A DNA stretch of 17,232 nt from Hondaea fermentalgiana (lineage: Eukaryota > Sar > Bigyra > Thraustochytrida > Thraustochytriidae), in the NCBI GenBank assembly GCA_014084085.1, contig NPFB01000011.1, positions 211,239 through 228,470 of the forward strand, given 5' to 3'. Below the pieces are notes generated by a model. It saw only the letters and a program-made list of their open reading frames with translations, did no database searches and had not been told where the DNA came from. The position numbers and the translations under genes were made by a program. Positions 1 to 7,800 of this stretch are shown here, one piece after another (the first letter of the stretch is position 1; each line of letters begins with the position of its first letter).

Positions 1-930
1 CCCCCCCCTCCTCCCCGCAATCAGCCGCACACTTGTCGCGATGAAGGCAACGGGCGTGCGTGCGCCCAATCGGGCGGTTCATGGCGAAGGCTACCGCGCC
101 ATCCAGGCAACGATTGGGTTGTCGACGAGTCAGCAGCCAGCAGCCTCGCAGCGGTCGCGAGGAAGGAGCCAGATTCTTTTGCATTTCGAGCTCGCGTCCG
201 AGCGAGAGAGGCCGATGCAGATGGTGAACCAGCCGGCACACCGTCCAGGAGCTGCTCCAGCTTTCGGGCGTCTCCTCCGATGATTTTTAAAATTAACTCG
301 CCAACCAACCAAGCCAGCAAACCAAGTCAGCCGACGCCCTTCCGGGCTGCGTGCAAGTGCAAATCGACGACACATGAGGAGGCGCCCCGCACGTCCAGCC
401 CCAGCGCAGTCATCTTTTGGCCTTCATCCTGGGCATGCCATGAACGCGCGAGCATCGATCATTTTCATCTCCTGCACCGCCCCTTCAATTTGCTTGCTCG
501 CGTGCTTCCTTTCTGGCCGCGGTGGCTGGCTCGGTTGGCCTGTTGCGACGTGGCGACATCATCGAGGCGAGAGTAGCTTGCTCCCTCGCTCGCACGCTGG
601 CCGTTTCCTCGCGATATTCGACCCCGCCCATCAGGAAATTCCGGCGAGCGCTCGCGTGTTATTCGCGTCGTCAGGAGCATCCGTCCATCCGCCAGACGCA
701 GCGCTTTATACGGCCGGCCCACGGCCTTTTTGCGCCGGCGCAAGGCCCCCCTGCGCGCGCGTGCTCGGGCCTTCGAAGTGGGCCGCGTCCGCGCAAAGAA
801 CTGCTGCTTCTCACCCATGGGCGCATGCATCGATGATCGGTCGGCCCACGGCCCGCGGTCGCGCACGCGCAGATAGATGGCTGCAGGTCGGCCAGATGTG
901 GCTGCTCCTTCACGCGCCCGATTTTGATGG

Positions 931-990
931 CTTGGCTTGGCTTGGCTTGGCTTGGCTTGGCTTGGCTTGGCTTGGCTTGGCCTGGCTTGG
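931..990. repeat. (CTTGG)12 microsatellite
   Basis: Twelve consecutive 5-bp units fill exactly 60 bp. Eleven are CTTGG and the eleventh unit is CCTGG. A degenerate GATGG unit precedes the array. Since 5 is not a multiple of 3, the array produces WLGLA-type peptides in every frame, which explains the repetitive translations here. Confidence 0.95.
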
Positions 991-1361
991 GTTTCTTCGC
1001 CGTTTCGGGACAGAAAGACTCCTCCTAGCTTGCTTGGCGGGCTTGGCGACTGCGCGTCGAATCGAAAACAACGAAAAGAGTTTCGCCCTGCGCGTGAACC
1101 CGCCGGGCCCCTTCCGCGGTCCCGTATCGACGCAAGTCGACCCGGCGACCAGTCGTTCGTTCTAGCGATCGAGCATGCCGCAGCTGGCTCGGGCACGCTC
1201 GCGTCCGGCCCGTGCTTGCTCTCCGCATCGACCGGGTCGACCCAGCGAGCCGGAGATCGATGGCGAGCGACGAGGTCGAGTCCTTGTCGCTTTGTATCGC
1301 TTTCCTTGGTGTTGCTTGTGTATGCCGACCTGCGTGCGGCCCGCGCGAGCGACACCGTCGA

Positions 1362-1496
1362 GTCGCGTCGCCTTGGGTCGCGTTGGTTTGAGTCGCGTCG
1401 CCTTGAGTCGCGTCGCCTCGAGTCGCGTCGCCTCGAGTCGCGTCGCCTCGAGTCGAGCCGCCTCAAGTCGAGCCGCCTCAAGTCGAGTCGAGTCAA
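1362..1496. repeat. 15-bp minisatellite, nine units
   Basis: Nine head-to-tail 15-bp units begin with GTCG. The inner units read GTCGCGTCGCCTCGA, and the array degrades toward both ends: GTCGCGTTGGTTTGA is the second unit and GTCGAGTCGAGTCAA the last. The period is in frame with codons, so it gives pentapeptide repeats such as RRRDS on the minus strand and SRVAS on the plus strand, but no credible flanking protein sequence supports coding. Confidence 0.9.
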
Positions 1497-1710
1497 GTGC
1501 TGCTTTGGTTTGCTGGGCGGGCTACGTTTTCACATCCGTCCGGCCCGCGCTTTCGAGCAGCGATCCACGGTCCGCACTTTCTGCACTGCGAGCAATTTTA
1601 TCCAAGCCTCAGAATGGAACGCCACGGATGGAAGGGACGCATGATAACTGTCTCGGACCCATCACTTTTTTCTTTAGCCGGCCAGCCAGCGACCATGGCG
1701 AGCGCACCAG

Positions 1711-1728
1711 CCCCCCCCCCCCCCCCCC
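1711..1728. repeat. C18 homopolymer
   Basis: An uninterrupted run of 18 C lies between CACCAG and AGCTTGG. Its length is likely to be polymorphic or mis-sized in sequencing. It lies about 140 bp beyond the stop of the bZIP gene, probably in or just past that gene's 3' UTR. Confidence 0.9.
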
Positions 1729-1869
1729 AGCTTGGACACTTCATGATGATGATGACAAAGAAGAAGAAAACAAAACGGGTAATCCTCATCAGCATCACAA
1801 CGTCAGCAATAGCAACGAGAACAGCGGTAGAGAAGAAAAAGACGTCGACGAGAGGGAAGCACTCGCTTT

Positions 1870-3675
1870 TCAGGATGGCGAGGGTGCTGGCGGGCCGGGC
1901 GGGCCGGGCGGGCCAGACGCCGACGACGACCCGCCCGGCGGGCCACCACGAACGTCTCGCTGGAAGCGATTGCCGACCTGGGCAATGTCGTCCGCGTACG
2001 CTTTGTTAATCGTGTGCGTATCGACATCGACCTGAGGAAAAATGAAATGGCGAAAGGCTGCAAAGGCGTCGTCTTTTAGCGGATAAGACTCTACCAGAAC
2101 GAGATGCGTGCGGTACGCGCCGAGCGGGACAAGCGCGCAGCCTAGCAGCAGGGGTGCTTCCACATACCGAGGAGTAGATTCGCGACTCGACCGGATCGCC
2201 GCCTCGGCGTTCTCCGTCTCAGCTCCGTTACCATTGCCGTTATCGTCCTCCTCCTCATCGTCACCGTAAACGTCAACGTCAACGCCAACGCCAACGCCAT
2301 TGCTGCTGCTGCTGCTGATGCTGCTCGCCGTGCGGGCGAGATCAACGTGCTGCAGCTGCGATGAAGGTGTCGAGCACTGCACAATCAGGGTCGCCTCATC
2401 CGGCCCTTCGTCGCCCTCGGAAATCTCCGCGCGGTCCTCGGGACGCAGCGCAGACGCGAAGAGCACACGCTGCCGCGCCGACGTCACCAAGACCATCTCC
2501 GCTTCCGTCTCAGACTCACGATACTTGTACATGCGCATCGGGTCCTTGAGCGAGTCGGCCAGCTCCGCCACCTCGGGCGGAAGGACATCGTCCACAACAC
2601 CATGCCTCGCGTGGTTCATGTGATCCTTATTCATATAAGGATGCTTAATGGCCTCATAGACAAACCTCGACGGCGCTTGGATCAGAGGTGCATCGATGCG
2701 GAGATTGAGCCGCCGTGCCGTGTCGGGGCCCGAGCCTGCCGGCACATACTGATAGCGCAAACGCAGCTCGTTTCCGTTCGCCAGAACAATCGGCGTCCCT
2801 TCTTTCCACGAAGGATCAGACTCCACCACGCTCGTGTACAACAAGCCGTGCATCATCCCTGCCGTCGAGTCCACGCCCGTGCGCAGATTGCGATAGCTCT
2901 CCTCGACAGAGACCTCGGCCGGGCGGTCCTTCAAGCCTGCGCGCAAGACGCTCTGCACAAACACCCGGTGTCGCTCAACCTCCATGCGGAGCAACTGGTT
3001 CTCTAGCGACAGGTCCACCGCTGCGCCGCCGGCGTGCCGCAACACGTCCACTTCCGCGCGCAGCTCCGCAATGCGACGTGCGAACTCCTCCTGGTCCACG
3101 AGAAGACTCTCGTTCCGCTCGCGCAGCTCCTGCATGGTGCGCTTGCGCTTCTCACGAAATTTTCGACAGTGCTCGGCATTCCTCTCGTTGCGATGATCCA
3201 GGCTTTCACCTGGAGACGCAGATCCGCTGCCAGAGCCCATCCTCGCGACGCCGGCGACGCGCTCCGAGCCCGACGACTTCGGCCCGGCCATCGACGTCGA
3301 CTTGTTCATTTTCGCGGCGCCAACATCGCCAGAATTCTCTTGCACCGTATAGACTTCCTTGCGTCTTACCGCATTCTCCAAACCATAAGCCTCTCGAGCA
3401 GGATTCTCCTTGCTGGGCCCGCCAAAGAAGCCGTCATCCATGGCAATGGTCTCGTACATGTCGCCGCTAGACACGCCGCCCTCGTTGGGCGACTCGGCCG
3501 AGGTTGAAGACCCGCTCGAATCCGTGGCGCGCGCGCCCGCGATCACCGTCAGCTTGTGCATCTGACGTGGCGGCAGCTGCGCCTGCGCCTGCGCCTGTGC
3601 CTGTGGTCCCGCGCGCGCGGCGCCGACCCGCTCGTGCGGCGGTCCATTTCGCGCCATCCCGTCTCGGTGGTGCAT
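1870..3675 (-). CDS. bZIP transcription factor, stramenopile-type basic region
   Basis: This is a probable nuclear DNA-binding dimer of 601 aa if translation starts at 3675. Residues 162-178 form the basic region with N166-x7-R174, and an exact heptad zipper L184-L191-F198-L205-L212 begins ten residues after R174, the canonical bZIP spacing. Within the basic motif His, Cys and Phe replace the usual Ala, Ala and Ser/Cys. Residues 220-245 continue as amphipathic helix. A conserved-looking globular region (about 255-435 and 505-575) follows, split by a Ser run and a VGVGVDVD/DDEEEDD acidic patch at 450-480, and the C-terminus is Gly/Pro-rich. I do not recognise the C-terminal domain. The start is uncertain: the frame stays open upstream to ATGs at 3981 and 4005, but that part reads like translated UTR. 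ATGs at 3675 (A at -3), 3657 (G at -3, G at +4) and 3561 are the alternatives. The gene is divergent from the MFS transporter. Its DNA targets and regulation are unknown. Confidence 0.88.
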   Translation of the reverse strand: MHHRDGMARNGPPHERVGAARAGPQAQAQAQAQLPPRQMHKLTVIAGARATDSSGSSTSAESPNEGGVSSGDMYETIAMDDGFFGGPSKENPAREAYGLENAVRRKEVYTVQENSGDVGAAKMNKSTSMAGPKSSGSERVAGVARMGSGSGSASPGESLDHRNERNAEHCRKFREKRKRTMQELRERNESLLVDQEEFARRIAELRAEVDVLRHAGGAAVDLSLENQLLRMEVERHRVFVQSVLRAGLKDRPAEVSVEESYRNLRTGVDSTAGMMHGLLYTSVVESDPSWKEGTPIVLANGNELRLRYQYVPAGSGPDTARRLNLRIDAPLIQAPSRFVYEAIKHPYMNKDHMNHARHGVVDDVLPPEVAELADSLKDPMRMYKYRESETEAEMVLVTSARQRVLFASALRPEDRAEISEGDEGPDEATLIVQCSTPSSQLQHVDLARTASSISSSSSNGVGVGVDVDVYGDDEEEDDNGNGNGAETENAEAAIRSSRESTPRYVEAPLLLGCALVPLGAYRTHLVLVESYPLKDDAFAAFRHFIFPQVDVDTHTINKAYADDIAQVGNRFQRDVRGGPPGGSSSASGPPGPPGPPAPSPS

Positions 3676-4438
3676 TGTTATGCTTGTGCGCGCGCAGGCA
3701 GCCCTCGCCGCGGCAAGCGCGCGCGGCGCGCAGCCGGCGCGCCTTCTCCGGCCTGCGTCCCCGCGGCCCTCGTGCCCGCGCAAGCAGCGCCCGCGCCGCC
3801 CGTCGCCGCCGCTTACCCGCGCGTCGAGACCTAACGGGGTTTGGGGAGTCGTCAGCGAAGACGCCGCGGCGGCACAATTGTCGACCTCTGGCGCGGAGAC
3901 CCGCACATTTGTGTGGAGGCTAGAACCGCGCCACGACCCGCGCTGGCTACGTACGACCGTCACCGCTCGAGGGATCGACATGCGAATAGGTCGCGCCGCC
4001 GCCATCTCCGTTCTTGATCGACCGCACACGCATCTTGCGCTTGCGACGTGCCTGTGCAGCGGGCAAGCTCCAGCCGTGGCGTGCAAGCTCGCTCCGGAAG
4101 AGACCTCGTCCGGCCCGGTTTTCCTCCAAGGCCTAGCTAGGCTTTGTGTACTAACATGTAACAGTAAACCCCGATCGAAGTGGCCTGGTCACAGAGAGAC
4201 AGAGGCCATCCCGGCGGTCGGGGAGAAGCAAAAGCGAAGCGGAGAAAACGAGAGGAAGGGATATCCGCGGCGTCGTCCTTGCCCTCGCCGTTGCCCTCGC
4301 CCTTGTCCGCCGCTGCGAATCTTCTTTCTACGTGCAGCTGCAGCTTCACAAAGCAAAGGCTTGATCGATCACCAGAGTGAAAAGTATAGAGGGGCAGACA
4401 GACGGACAAGCGTATCTTTTCTGCTCAAGCCAGCGACC
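3676..4438. promoter_or_regulatory. divergent promoter region between bZIP and MFS genes
   Basis: About 760 bp separates the chosen start codons of two oppositely transcribed genes, so it must contain both promoters and both 5' UTRs. It is very GC-rich near the bZIP side and more mixed from 4100 on. A near-perfect 20-bp palindrome lies at 4127-4146. A weak TATA-like stretch (GTATAGA, about 4383-4389) lies roughly 50 bp before the MFS ATG. The region is open in both flanking frames, so part could be N-terminal coding sequence. Confidence 0.5.
4127..4146. promoter_or_regulatory. 20-bp near-perfect palindrome in the divergent promoter
   Basis: CAAGGCCTAG is followed directly by CTAGGCTTTG. Nine of ten symmetric positions pair, and the tenth is a G/T. 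The inner 12 bp (GCCTAGCTAGGC) are a perfect palindrome. The site could bind a dimeric factor such as a bZIP protein, but its function is not shown by the sequence. Confidence 0.35.
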
Positions 4439-6025
4439 ATGCCCGTGGACTCGCGCGCCAAGCGGGTTGGGCTCGCCCTCTTGCTCCTCGTGTACACGTG
4501 CAACCAGTGGAGCAGGTACTCGATCGTCTTCCTCGGAGGCGTAGCGACGCCCGAGTGCCCGGCGCGCACCAGCGAGGACGTTTGCGCCGTCAAAGAAGTC
4601 CCACTCTGTCCGGAGTTTCAATGTGTCTCGGAGGAATGCCGCGCCTGCCAAAGCTGTCTCGACGATGCAGGCACTGAGCACTTTAATCTCAAGTATGCTG
4701 CTTGCATCTCCAGCACGCAGTACGGCATCCTTGCAGGATACGGCTACATGGTCATCTTTTGCGTCACTGGACTCGCTGCAGGTCGCGCCGCCGACCTCTA
4801 CAATCGCAAACACGTCATTGCTGCAGCAGCAGCGGGATGGGCTCTCTTTACAGCTCTTCAGGGCCTCTCCTCGAACTTTGGCGTCTTGCTCTTGAGCCGC
4901 GTCGGCATGGCGTTTTGCCAAGCATTTTCGTCACCGCCATCGCTCAGCCTCATTGCGGACCTTTTCCCGTCTGACGAGCGCGCCCAAGCCAATGGAATCT
5001 ACTCGTTTGGCATCTACTTGGGCAATGGGCTGAGCTCGCTTAGCTTGGTCATGGCTCAACTCTTTGGCTGGCGCGCAGCCTCTCTCGTCATTGGCTTTGC
5101 ATCGATGCTCTCTTCTCTGCTTCTCGCCGTCTTTGTCAGCGAGCCCCGCTTCGATGCAACAGCAGCCCCCGCCGCGGTTGCAGCTACGGTTTCAACCAGC
5201 AGCGAACAGGCTTCGGTCTCGGGTTCCAACCATGGCGCGCAGACTCCACTGCTCCAAGATCATGACCATCATAGAGAAGGAGAGAGTCACGCTGACGCCG
5301 GTGAGCACGACGAAGAATGTGAGTTACCACCGCCACCTCCGGTCACTCAAGGCAAGGCGATGTCGCTTGGCGCGACGCTGAGTATTATTGTCAGCGATCG
5401 CCCAACGCTGTTTCTCTTTATTGCGGCGCCGCTTCGCTTCCTGGGTGGCTTTGCAGTTGGCGCTTTTTTGCCACAATACTTTAATCGCCGCTTTCCCTCG
5501 TACAGCAGCCAGTACAGCACGCTGAACGCCATATTGCTTAGTGTCGCGGGCGCTTCAAGCGCATACTTGGGAGGCTTTCTTTCTGACCGATGGCGCCGCA
5601 CGGATCCCCGAGGCGCCGCGTGGGTTCCTGCCATTGCAGGTGCTTGCGGGTTTATTCCCTTCCTTGGGGTCCTTTTCGCAGATAATTTCTACCTTGCCAT
5701 GTTCTCGCTCATGCTCGAGTACCTCATTGCGGAGGGCTGGTTTGGGCCTGCCATTTCCATTCTCCAGAGTCGGCTTCCTGGCACAGTGCGTGGGACCTCA
5801 ATTTCTATTTACATGTTCGTCGCGGGCTTGGTGGGCAGTCTTGCGCCCTCGGCGCTTGGCAAATTAGATGATGGCGTCAGCTGGACTGGTCTGCGCTTTT
5901 ACCTCGCGCTCTTCGTCGGCGTCTCCTATCTCGGCAGCTCGCTCGCATTTATCGCCGTGGCTTGCGTCCTGCACGATCCCGCGCCAATTGACTCCCACGC
6001 TAGCCTTCGTCGTCATGATTCATGA
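4439..6025 (+). CDS. Major facilitator superfamily (MFS) transporter
   Basis: This is a 528-aa polytopic membrane transporter of the 12-helix MFS fold, near the usual family size. TM1 spans about 10-32. Residues 33-93 form an exofacial loop with eight Cys (C40, C49, C57, C62, C67, C70, C73, C89). Helices 2-6 run from about 95 to 233, with the MFS motif A as GRAADLYNRKH (115-125) after TM2. The central cytoplasmic loop (235-305) ends in a His/Asp/Glu-rich stretch (274-295) and a proline run. Helices 7-12 follow, with a second motif A-like GGFLSDRWRR (378-387) and a hydrophilic tail. It loosely resembles Spinster-like carriers. The substrate cannot be read from the sequence. The start at 4439 is chosen because it has A at -3 and is followed at once by TM1; the frame is open far upstream (to 3680), but that part is Arg/Ala-rich and not transporter-like. 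Confidence 0.93.
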   Translation: MPVDSRAKRVGLALLLLVYTCNQWSRYSIVFLGGVATPECPARTSEDVCAVKEVPLCPEFQCVSEECRACQSCLDDAGTEHFNLKYAACISSTQYGILAGYGYMVIFCVTGLAAGRAADLYNRKHVIAAAAAGWALFTALQGLSSNFGVLLLSRVGMAFCQAFSSPPSLSLIADLFPSDERAQANGIYSFGIYLGNGLSSLSLVMAQLFGWRAASLVIGFASMLSSLLLAVFVSEPRFDATAAPAAVAATVSTSSEQASVSGSNHGAQTPLLQDHDHHREGESHADAGEHDEECELPPPPPVTQGKAMSLGATLSIIVSDRPTLFLFIAAPLRFLGGFAVGAFLPQYFNRRFPSYSSQYSTLNAILLSVAGASSAYLGGFLSDRWRRTDPRGAAWVPAIAGACGFIPFLGVLFADNFYLAMFSLMLEYLIAEGWFGPAISILQSRLPGTVRGTSISIYMFVAGLVGSLAPSALGKLDDGVSWTGLRFYLALFVGVSYLGSSLAFIAVACVLHDPAPIDSHASLRRHDS

Positions 6026-6651
6026 CGACCTTGATGACCGACGATCTCGGAGCAGCAGAGCAGGAAAAGAATAGGAAAAGCAAAAGGAAAGAATAGACTG
6101 GAACGCTTGCTTCACTCGGAGGGTCGTGGCGTAAAACGTGCTCGTATGTGTAAATAGATGTTCAACGTCGTGATTCAAAATCGAACATTCAGCCCAAGTC
6201 AATCCATTTTCTTATTTATGCTCGCTCTCTCATCAGGACGAGCCCGTTCGCTCCAAGCAAAATGGCATGGTGCTGGCATGATTACGTTTACAGTAAATCA
6301 AAAGATTGGGTATAGGCCAAGGCCTACATTGTCGCCCTCGCGAAAATGTGTTGCTCAAAGGCCAATGCAGTCGACATAAATCAGTGATGAGGGAGGAGCC
6401 CCAAGCGCCAACCAACGAAAATGCTGGATTTATAAGACAGACACATCGCAAAAGTCACCCAGCAGCCACACCTGCACTCGCTGCTGCAGCAGCAGTCAGG
6501 CCCACAAATGGGTGGCCAGGCTCAGTCGATCACAGATACGTGTCCACCCATTCTCGCGGACCATCCATCCCCATGAAATTGTAGCCGTTACGGGCATGCT
6601 GAGCGCCCGAGGGAACAGAGGGAATCCAGGGACTCGAGGGACCTCGCGGAA
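6026..6651. other. intergenic region downstream of MFS gene
   Basis: This 626-bp stretch has no convincing gene. Its left part is AT-richer and should be the MFS 3' UTR. A perfect inverted repeat (TAGGCC, AA, GGCCTA) lies at 6313-6326. A TATA-like TTATAAG at 6429-6435 lies about 215 bp before the next ORF. A short upstream ORF occupies 6508-6576. Confidence 0.55.
6508..6576 (+). promoter_or_regulatory. 22-codon upstream ORF in the leader of the 6652 gene
   Basis: ATG at 6508 opens a 22-codon frame ending at TGA 6574-6576. It is in the same frame as the ORF starting at 6652. The 14 bases around its ATG (AAATGGGTGGCCAG, 6506-6519) recur exactly around the ATG at 6652 (6650-6663), so both frames begin MGGQ. 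If transcription starts near the TATA-like site at 6429 this uORF would lie in the leader and could dampen translation. Alternatively it is chance or a leftover of a small duplication. Confidence 0.3.
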
Positions 6652-7119
6652 ATGGGTGGCCAGCAAGATGACGGGCTCACGAGGGCGCGCAAGGCAGTCC
6701 AGACACCAATCGCGGCCGCTGGCCAAGCCAAGCAGCTGCCCATTGCCGTGCGCGAGCATGGCCGCATGGGCTCCGTGATGCCGCCCGGCGCGCGGCGCGA
6801 GCGCGCCGTGCAGTTCTGGGCTCACGCCCTGAGCGGATCGTCAGACCCGGCATGCGAGCTCCTCATGAAGGCGCCGCAATCCGAGGAAGACGGCGCTGGC
6901 GCGACGGAGACGACGGAGCAGCTTGAAGAAGCTCCGCCGTCCACGCCCGAGACGCGCGCGCGCACAGACAAGCTTCTGGCAGTGTCTGCGCGTCAGGACC
7001 GCGTTCTCTTGTCCGAGACTGGCATCGTGCAGATGCAAGACGTCAAGAGGATGCGCGTTCACCTCGACAGCGACGTCTTGGAGACGCTCATCGGCGTCAA
7101 TGCATCCGAGGCCGGCTGA
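6652..7119 (+). CDS. hypothetical protein, 155 aa
   Basis: I do not recognise this protein. It is a single ORF from ATG 6652 to TGA 7117-7119. Evidence that it is real: third codon positions are strongly G/C-biased like the neighbouring genes while the flanking DNA is not; A lies at -3 and G at +4; and a TATA-like element lies about 215 bp upstream. The N-terminal 65 residues are basic and Ala/Gly/Arg-rich. Residues 74-105 are an acidic Glu/Thr/Pro-rich linker. The C-terminal 45 residues (106-150) look folded, with alternating hydrophobic positions (RVLLSETGIVQMQDV, then LDSDVLETLIGV). There is no signal peptide or membrane helix. It could also be the last exon of a longer gene, although no splice sites are obvious. 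Confidence 0.6.
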   Translation: MGGQQDDGLTRARKAVQTPIAAAGQAKQLPIAVREHGRMGSVMPPGARRERAVQFWAHALSGSSDPACELLMKAPQSEEDGAGATETTEQLEEAPPSTPETRARTDKLLAVSARQDRVLLSETGIVQMQDVKRMRVHLDSDVLETLIGVNASEAG

Positions 7120-7777
7120 ACCGAATAACTGGTCCACTCATCCGGTATGCTATCGTACGTTTTGATGTTCACGCAAAGCGCGAAACATGCAAAGAGAATG
7201 GGGTGGGAGAATGGGACTTTTTTTTTGCTCTTGACGAGGTTTGCAGCGATCGGATTTGCGGACGTGGAGAAGCACGGGCGAGATGAAGACACAATTTTAA
7301 CCTTCTTTCCCCGTATGATCGGCACTGATTTGAACCAAGAAGGCCAGACGGCTTCTTTAGCCAGGGCCGTCGCTCGGCATCTGATCGTTTCGTGCTTCTT
7401 CCTTCCGACAATGAATTTGCTTGCACCCGTCAAAGAGCTCAAGGTCCCCGACGCTTCGTCGCTTTTGATTTCAATTCCAGACGGAATGACTGACGTGGTA
7501 TCTTTTTTCCCCTACATAGACTGTATATACAATCACCAGCAAGCAAATCGTCTCGCTTCCATGATTCTGTGGTTGAAAAGAGTCATCGAGTCCCTTTTCT
7601 TCAAGTGGTCTTACTTTCAGATCAGACCAGATCGGTATGTTTAACCTTTTTTTGCACGGAATGGCAAACGAGCGGAAGGATAGACGAGAAAGAGGCCACA
7701 ACCAAACGAGCGAGGCACGCCCGCCGGCAGCTGGAGATGACGATACATTACCGTTAGGAAGAGCCGTATGAAAGTAT

Positions 7778-7800
7778 CACGTGTTTAGAAACCGGTTTCT
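7778..7800. promoter_or_regulatory. CACGTG box next to a 14-bp perfect palindrome
   Basis: CACGTG (7778-7783) is the core recognised by many bHLH and bZIP dimers. Three bases after it comes AGAAACCGGTTTCT (7787-7800), which equals its own reverse complement. Such clustering is typical of transcription-factor sites, but the location, about 1 kb before the WD40 gene and 0.65 kb after the 6652 ORF, leaves the target unclear. Confidence 0.3.

Larger units (their letters stand above)
1..1869. other. 1.87-kb repeat-rich stretch without a supportable gene
   Basis: No open frame here looks like a protein. The longest frames on both strands are Arg/Ser/Ala-rich translations of simple repeats, and the long minus-strand one (465-1496) begins at TTG rather than ATG. 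The stretch holds a C-rich start (1-16), the CTTGG pentamer array (931-990), a 15-bp minisatellite (1362-1496), a C18 run (1711-1728) and a GAT/GAA-rich patch near 1743-1780. The right edge must include the 3' UTR of the minus-strand bZIP gene that stops at 1870. No tRNA-like or rRNA-like segment was recognised. Confidence 0.6.

Noticed and set aside
374..2035. Several overlapping ORFs (263, 343, 235 and 286 aa) in the left 2 kb
   Set aside because: Their length comes from GC-rich and simple-repeat DNA lacking stops. They are Arg/Ser/Ala-rich, mutually overlapping, show no domain, and the 343-aa frame starts with TTG.
3676..4086. N-terminal extension of the bZIP ORF to 4086
   Set aside because: The frame's first codon is TTG. 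The next ATGs (4005, 3981) give Arg/Cys/Ala-rich sequence resembling translated leader. This is not excluded, only less likely than 3675 or 3657.
3680..4438. In-frame 253-residue N-terminal extension of the MFS transporter
   Set aside because: It is Arg/Ala/Pro-rich translation of promoter DNA with no membrane or signal features. The ATG at 4439 has good context and leads straight into TM1.
7147..7644. 165-aa ORF after the small hypothetical gene
   Set aside because: It has an ATG but AT-rich third positions unlike every real gene here, no recognisable motif, and sits in DNA with 3' UTR-like composition.
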